A stretch of DNA of 64,000 nt from Sipunculus nudus. Taxonomy: Eukaryota > Annelida > Sipuncula > Golfingiida > Sipunculidae. Numbering within the stretch: position 1 is the stretch's first letter; each line of letters opens with the position of its first letter. The notes below the pieces were generated by a model that was not told the origin of the DNA, made no database searches, and saw nothing but the letters and a program-made list of their open reading frames with translations. This document shows, in pieces, positions 59,072 through 64,000 of this stretch. The position numbers were made by a program, and so were the translations under genes. The stretch is from assembly GCA_026874595.1 (NCBI GenBank), contig CM049320.1, forward strand, positions 16,878,988 through 16,942,987, in the 5' to 3' direction.

Positions 59072-61374
59072 GTATCCCCAGACATAGTAGCCCCCCCCCC
59101 CCTCTTTAAGAATAGGCCCCCATTTTTAGCAGCATATACTGACACTTGGCATATTTATTGTGTCTTCCATCTATCAATCCACAATCTTGTTGAAGATGTT
59201 GGTCCTGTGACCTTGATCTTTTTAAAGATGTGTCCTGTGACCTTGACCTTTGACCTCATGACCCAAAAATCAATTCGGGTCTTGCTTTTCCAATGGGACA
59301 TATACACGTCAAATTTGAAATCTATACATCTATAAAGCAGGAATAATCATCCAGAAACTAATTTTTGGACAGATGGCTCCTGTGACCTTAACCTTTCACC
59401 TTGTGACCTCAAATTTGATAGGGTTCTTCCTCTCTTGATAGGTGAACTATATGTGCAAGATGAAAGATCTGAGATGAAATGTTTGGCTGAAAATGCATCC
59501 ACATCTTTTTAAAGATGTGTCCTGTGACCTTTACCTTTGACCTCATGACCCCAAAATCAATTTGGGTCTTGCTTTTCCAATGGAACATATACAAGTCAAG
59601 TTTGAAATCCATACATCAATAAAAGCAGGAATTATCATCCAGAAACTAATTTTTGGACAGATGGCTCCTGTGACCTTCACCTTTGACCTTGTGACCTCAA
59701 AATTGATAGGGGTCTTCCACTCTTGGCAGATGAACTCTATGTGCAAGATAAAAGATCTGAGATACATTGTTTGGCTGAAAATGCATCCACAATCTTTTTA
59801 AAGAGGTTTCCTGTGACCTTGACCTTTGACCTCATGACCCCAAAATCAATTCTGGTCTTGCTTTTCCAATGGGTCAAATACAAGTCAAGTTTGAAATCCT
59901 TACATCAATAAAAGAAGGAATTATCATCCAGAAATTAATTTTTGGACAGATGGCTCCTGTGACCTTCATCTTTGACCTAGTGACCTCAAAATTGATATGG
60001 TTCTTCCTCTCTTGGTAGGTGAACTATATGTGCAAGATGAAAGATCTGAGATGAAATATTTGGCTGAAAATGCATCCACATCTTTTTAAAGATGTGTCCT
60101 GTGACCTTTACCTTTGACCTCATGACCCCAAAATCAATTTGGGTCTTGCTTTTCCAATGGGACATATACAAGTCAAGTTTGAAATCCATGCATTAATAAA
60201 AGCAGGAATTATCATCCAGAAACTAATTTTTGGACAGATGGCTCCTGTGACCTTCACCTTTGACCTTGTGACCTCAAAATTGATAGGGGTCTTCCACTCT
60301 TGGCAGATGAACTCTATGTGCAAGATGAAAGATCTGAGATAAATTGTTTGGCTGAAAATGCATCCACAATCTTTTTAAAGATGTGTCCTGTGACCTTGAC
60401 CTTTGACCTCATGACCCCAAAATCAATGGGAGTCTTGCTTTTTCAATGGGACATATATAAGTCAAGTTTGAAATCAATACATCAATAAAAGCAGGAATTA
60501 TCATCCAGAAACTAATTTTTGGACAGATAGCTCCTGTGGCCTTGACCTTTGGCCTTGTGAACCCAAAATTGATATGGATCATCCACTATGGGCAAGTGAG
60601 CTATATATTCAAGATGGAAGACCTGGGATGAAAGTTTGGCGTAAAATGCATCCACAGTATCTTTTAAGATGTCAGTCCAGTGACCTTGACCTTTCACTTC
60701 ATGACCCTAGAACCTATAGGGTTCTTTCTTTAGTGGTGGGATACATAAGTCATGTTTGAAATCCATATGGCTATCAACACTGGAGATATCATAAGAGGTG
60801 TGTGATTTTCACCATATATGGCAATATTCAAGGTCAAGGCCACTCTCATAGGAAAGGTCATGACCCCAATTTAAATAAACATCATCCCATAACCCCTACC
60901 TATGTATATGCATAATATAAAAGAAATCTGTCCATTAGTTTTTGACTTCTAATGCTTACAGTACTGTATGGTGGCAATTTTTGGGGGCATTAAACGGCAC
61001 GAAAACAAGTAAAGAATAATAGGTGGGGCCACCAGTTTCTGGAACATGACAACCCTATCCTTGATCTTCCATCAACTTGATTTTGGGATAAATCCATGCA
61101 AGATTTCTTGAGATATTAAAGAATTTGTGTGATTTTCCCCACATTGGACCTATTCAAGGTCAAGGACACTCTCCTAGTAAAGGTCATGACCTCATTTTAA
61201 ATAGGCGTCATCCTCTTACCCATATCTATACATATACCAAGTTTGGTAAAGTTCCGTGAAAATTTTTTGTGTTATCCCGCCAACAAGATTTATATGTGGC
61301 GGCAGCGGCGGCGGTGGCGGCGGCGGCGGGACCGGTATGAAAACATAGTATCCCCCGACTTTGTCTGGGGATAC
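59072..61374. mobile_element. 2.3-kb nonautonomous element with GTATCCCCAGAC inverted ends
   Basis: The left end GTATCCCCAGACATAGTAG (59072-59090) matches the reverse complement of the right end (to 61374) at 17 of 19 positions. The right end also folds on itself (GTATCCCCCGAC, TTT, GTCTGGGGATAC). The interior is mostly TGACCT-rich tandem monomers, then two copies of a CAAGGTCAAGG...CTCCTAG-TAAAGGTCATGACC block (about 60827 and 61152) and a GGC trinucleotide run (61297-61330). No open frame encodes a recognisable transposase. I saw no convincing target-site duplication, so the class is not assigned. Confidence 0.55.
59200..60730. repeat. TGACCT-rich tandem array II with 577-bp higher-order period
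   Basis: Eleven cores of the type TGTGACCTT(G/C/T)ACCTTTGACC, near 59236, 59389, 59523, 59669, 59812, 59957, 60101, 60246, 60389, 60535 and 60678, are spaced mostly 143-146 bp. Alternate monomers differ (CTCATGACCCC against CTTGTGACCTC), giving a dimer of about 288 bp. Segments 577 bp apart are the most alike (59409-59801 against 59986-60342), so four monomers form a higher-order repeat. Exact DR1 13-mers are at 59244-59256, 59820-59832 and 60397-60409. Confidence 0.75.
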
Positions 61375-61819
61375 AATAATGCTACAACATGGCATCTACA
61401 AGATTATTCCTTGAATCACTATTTAAAAGTTTTGCACATTGGAGTTTTCAGTTCATGCTTAATTTTATTCACCAAAATAAAATAAAAGATTCAGTAAATT
61501 TAATAAAATAAAAACATCTTTTTAAATAAAATATACACACTGTTGGTTGAATGAGGGACAAACATAATCATTGTGCTAATTACTATCTCGGCTATAATTT
61601 TTTACTGGAATTAATAGTCAATTTCACATCTGGTGAAGTTTTTACTCTTCTGAAGTAAGAATTTACTTATCTGATAAACATCCACACTTTCATAGCAATA
61701 CACCACTTTGTGGACACAATTAAATGTGCACTTTGATCATTGTAACCCTGGTGGTACAATTCAAAATCTAAAATGTAGCATAGCCAAGAATAAAAGAAAA
61801 TACAGAAAATTATAACATT
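61375..61819. other. A+T-rich sequence with no recognised feature
   Basis: No coding sequence, RNA gene or repeat structure was recognised. A poly-G run follows at 61841-61852. Confidence 0.5.
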
Positions 61820-62703
61820 CATCTAGTTAATGCACCATCGGGGGGGGGGGGGTGCAGGGCAGAGTGGAAGCCTGCTAGTAGTGGCCAAGCTGGGCCAAGG
61901 CAAGCTGCCTGGGGTGGGTTACATAATGCAAGTGAAGGCTGTGTTACCAGGTGGGCTAGATGTAAACAACACTTGACATGGTGTATGAAAACTTGAATAA
62001 AAGCTACTCTTTTCAATCAATTCCTTTGAAATTTCAGATTTTAAAAGATTAAATCCTTATGTATATATGCTGTGAAAATTAAATCAACAGTGCCTACTGG
62101 GAAAAAATGTGCCATTGCCAAAGTTGGACAAAATTTAAGGTATTGATTTTTTATTTATGCTAATAACTTGAAAAATTGGCAAAATTCAGATCTAATTTTG
62201 GGTAAACCATTGAATCTTGATTAAATAAAGTTATATTCCTGAAAAAAAAGTCTCCAGCTTCAGCAATTCTCATGTTAGGTGAGTAAATATATTTCCTGAT
62301 TTTTTAAAAATTGCATTATATTTGGGCCCATAACTTCAAAATAATACCTAATACTGACCTTATTTTTGATATGTTCATAGAAAATGTATGGAAGAATATG
62401 AATACTAAATATGATCAAAAACAGATCAGTGGTTTTGATATTAGGCAGCCTTGAAGTGTTACAATGGCTTTTTTATGGAAAACAGAGGTTTTTCCTTAAT
62501 ATCTCGAAGGAACGGAGTCCTAATGACCCAATTTTCAGTATGGTAGGAGATTTTGGGGACATCTAATGGTATGCAAAATTTTGGATACGTAGGTCCAATG
62601 GTTTTAAAACGTGCCCTGTTAATGGACGGACAGCTGGACGGCCGGACGGACGACGGACAAAGGACCACCACTATAGCTCAGATGACTTACAGTCAGCTGA
62701 GCT
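61820..62703. repeat. Dispersed repeat family M, copy with complete hairpin tail
   Basis: About 880 bp in the same block order as 58100-58914. It ends in an ACGGACAGCTGGACGG-type tract (from 62624), GGACAAAGGACCACCACTAT, and a hairpin at 62675-62703: 13-base arms AGCTCAGATGACT / AGTCAGCTGAGCT with one mismatch and a 3-base loop. Confidence 0.65.
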
Positions 62704-63059
62704 TAAAATTGAATATTTATATTTTTTTTAAATGGTATCAGGAAAAAAGAAAAGTATTCTCAGCTATGAAACTAATACATGTGTTACAAGGATCAAAACA
62801 CCCAATATATTATACCAGGTGCAAACTGGAGTTGGGAATGTTTAATTTTATGAATTGAAATAAAGGATCAGCAATATAAATTTTGATTATTTAGCCAGTA
62901 TCATGTAACCACTGATACAACCATGAGTTATAAGTCAAACAAATTAAAATTTTTAATGAGCACTTGTCTGAGTAATATTTAAAATTTTTGACATATTTAT
63001 TTATTATTTTAATTTTGTAATAAATATAAACAACAAGTCAAACACCTGGAAAAGACCTG
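62704..63059. other. A+T-rich sequence with no recognised feature
   Basis: No coding sequence or clear repeat was recognised between the family-M tail and the next duplicated block. Confidence 0.5.
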
Positions 63060-63864
63060 GAAATTTAGATTAATTGAATATAATCAACTGCATCCTTGTC
63101 TATAATTATCTTGCTTCATATAATCCCTAATAGTAAACAACAATTTATTTTAATTATTTATTTTTCATTTTTATGGTTGAAATGAAAAATACCCAATGGT
63201 GACTGAATGGTGTCATTTGAAATACAATTTTGGCCATCCATGGAAGATCCACAAATGATCAGTAATTGCAAGGTAATTCCCTGTAAATTATTAATTATAA
63301 ATTCCTTTTCCATTTATTTTTTAGTTCTTATTATAAACCAAGAATTAAAAAAAAAAGTTTATTGTTGGACAGTTAGATCCAGCTGAAGCCACCCAAGAGC
63401 TGGCTGGCTCCAGAGTGCCTAGCTTCAAGCATGCATAATTGGCCTGAAAGGTCAATGTGGGGACATAAAAGAGAGGCTTCAGTACAGCCTAGGTGTGATA
63501 TGGTCTCATAAAAACTTTCATAAAAGCTAGTTTTTGATCAATCCCTTTTAAAACTTCAGAATTTAGAAGCTAAAATCCTTACGTGTGCAAGATATGAAAA
63601 TTATATCAACAGTGCTTACAGGGAAAAAACATGCCATGGCCAAAGTTGAGCAAAATTTAAGGTACTGATTTTATATTTATGCTAATAACTTATAAAATTT
63701 GAAAAATTCAGAACTAATTTTGGGAATACAATTGAATCTTGATTAAATAATGTTATATCCCTGGCAAAAAATCTCTACCTTCAGCGATTCTCATGTTAAG
63801 AGAGTAAATATATTTCTTGATTTTTTACAAAGTGCATTATGTTTAGGCCCATAACTTAAAACAA
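63060..63864. repeat. Right copy of the diverged duplicated block (family M), interrupted by a Helitron
   Basis: Aligns with 55690-56600 about 7.3 kb to the left, in the same orientation. It is cut at 63864/63865, in CATAACTTAAAACAA, by the next Helitron-like element. The left copy continues CATAACTTAAAACAATTACG, so it supplies the empty site. Confidence 0.6.
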
Positions 63865-64000
63865 CTAGAATACGGGTAGTCGACAAGCGACTACGTGTAT
63901 CCGCCTAAATCAGAGTGGAACTGGTGAAGTGAGGCATGGATTAAGTGGCAAGGGGAAATAGAGTGAAGTGTTGCATATGTCTGCAGCCAAATTGTGTATG
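63865..64000 (-). mobile_element. Helitron-like element (copy 3), 3' terminus only
   Basis: The minus-strand 3' end is a perfect 7-bp hairpin GTAGTCG CTTGT CGACTAC, seven bases, then CTAG followed by T (63864). The adjoining GGCGGATACACGTAG and ATCCATGCCTCACTTCAC segments match copies 1 and 2. The element runs off the window. Comparison with the empty site near 56549 shows insertion between A and T without target duplication. Confidence 0.75.

Noticed and set aside
59409-60323. Minus-strand open frames 577 bp apart as duplicated genes
   Set aside because: They follow the higher-order period of the TGACCT-rich array and have no coding character.

Overview
The window looks like animal nuclear DNA. 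It has a spliced gene with GT-AG introns, a very large C2H2 zinc-finger exon, A+T-rich introns and a dense load of nonautonomous repeats carrying internal tandem arrays. Repeats tailed by ACGGACGG tracts, TGACCT-rich arrays and Helitron-like elements with repeat cores suggest a lophotrochozoan, most likely a bivalve mollusc. That taxon call is an inference from repeat style, not from a marker gene.

Positions 1-41842 are a head-to-tail tandem array of one unit of about 11.93 kb: a partial unit (1-6047) and three full ones (6048-17980, 17981-29913, 29914-41842). On the minus strand each unit holds the large last exon of a zinc-finger gene of about 2.3 thousand residues, followed by about 5.2 kb of 3' flank. 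The copies are nearly identical. Every junction is the same and falls at a TTATTTATT microhomology inside the exon, so all copies except the rightmost lack the exon's splice acceptor and first 48 or so codons. The rightmost copy (35134-41988) is intact. Copies 2 and 3 carry 1-bp frameshifts in or beside homopolymer runs. The visible part of copy 1 is open.

The intact copy continues to the right into upstream exons: a well supported 86-bp exon (51229-51314, phase compatible) and a candidate 60-bp exon (51817-51876). They are separated by a 9.2-kb intron and a 0.5-kb intron. The promoter and start codon are not recognised and are probably beyond the window. The protein has about 21 zinc fingers, many arranged as a repeated two-finger module (a C-x2-C finger, then a C-x4-C finger), with basic tracts and SUMO-type motifs. 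It should be a nuclear DNA- or chromatin-binding protein. I do not recognise its name.

Positions 42000-64000 (introns and upstream sequence) are mostly repeats. There are three minus-strand Helitron-like elements with 277-bp tandem cores, a TTA-flanked Harbinger-like MITE, a 180-bp tandem array, two arrays of 144-bp monomers rich in nuclear-receptor DR1 motifs (one inside a 2.3-kb element with inverted ends), and several dispersed families ending in a hairpin after an ACGGACGG tract. No other protein gene was found.
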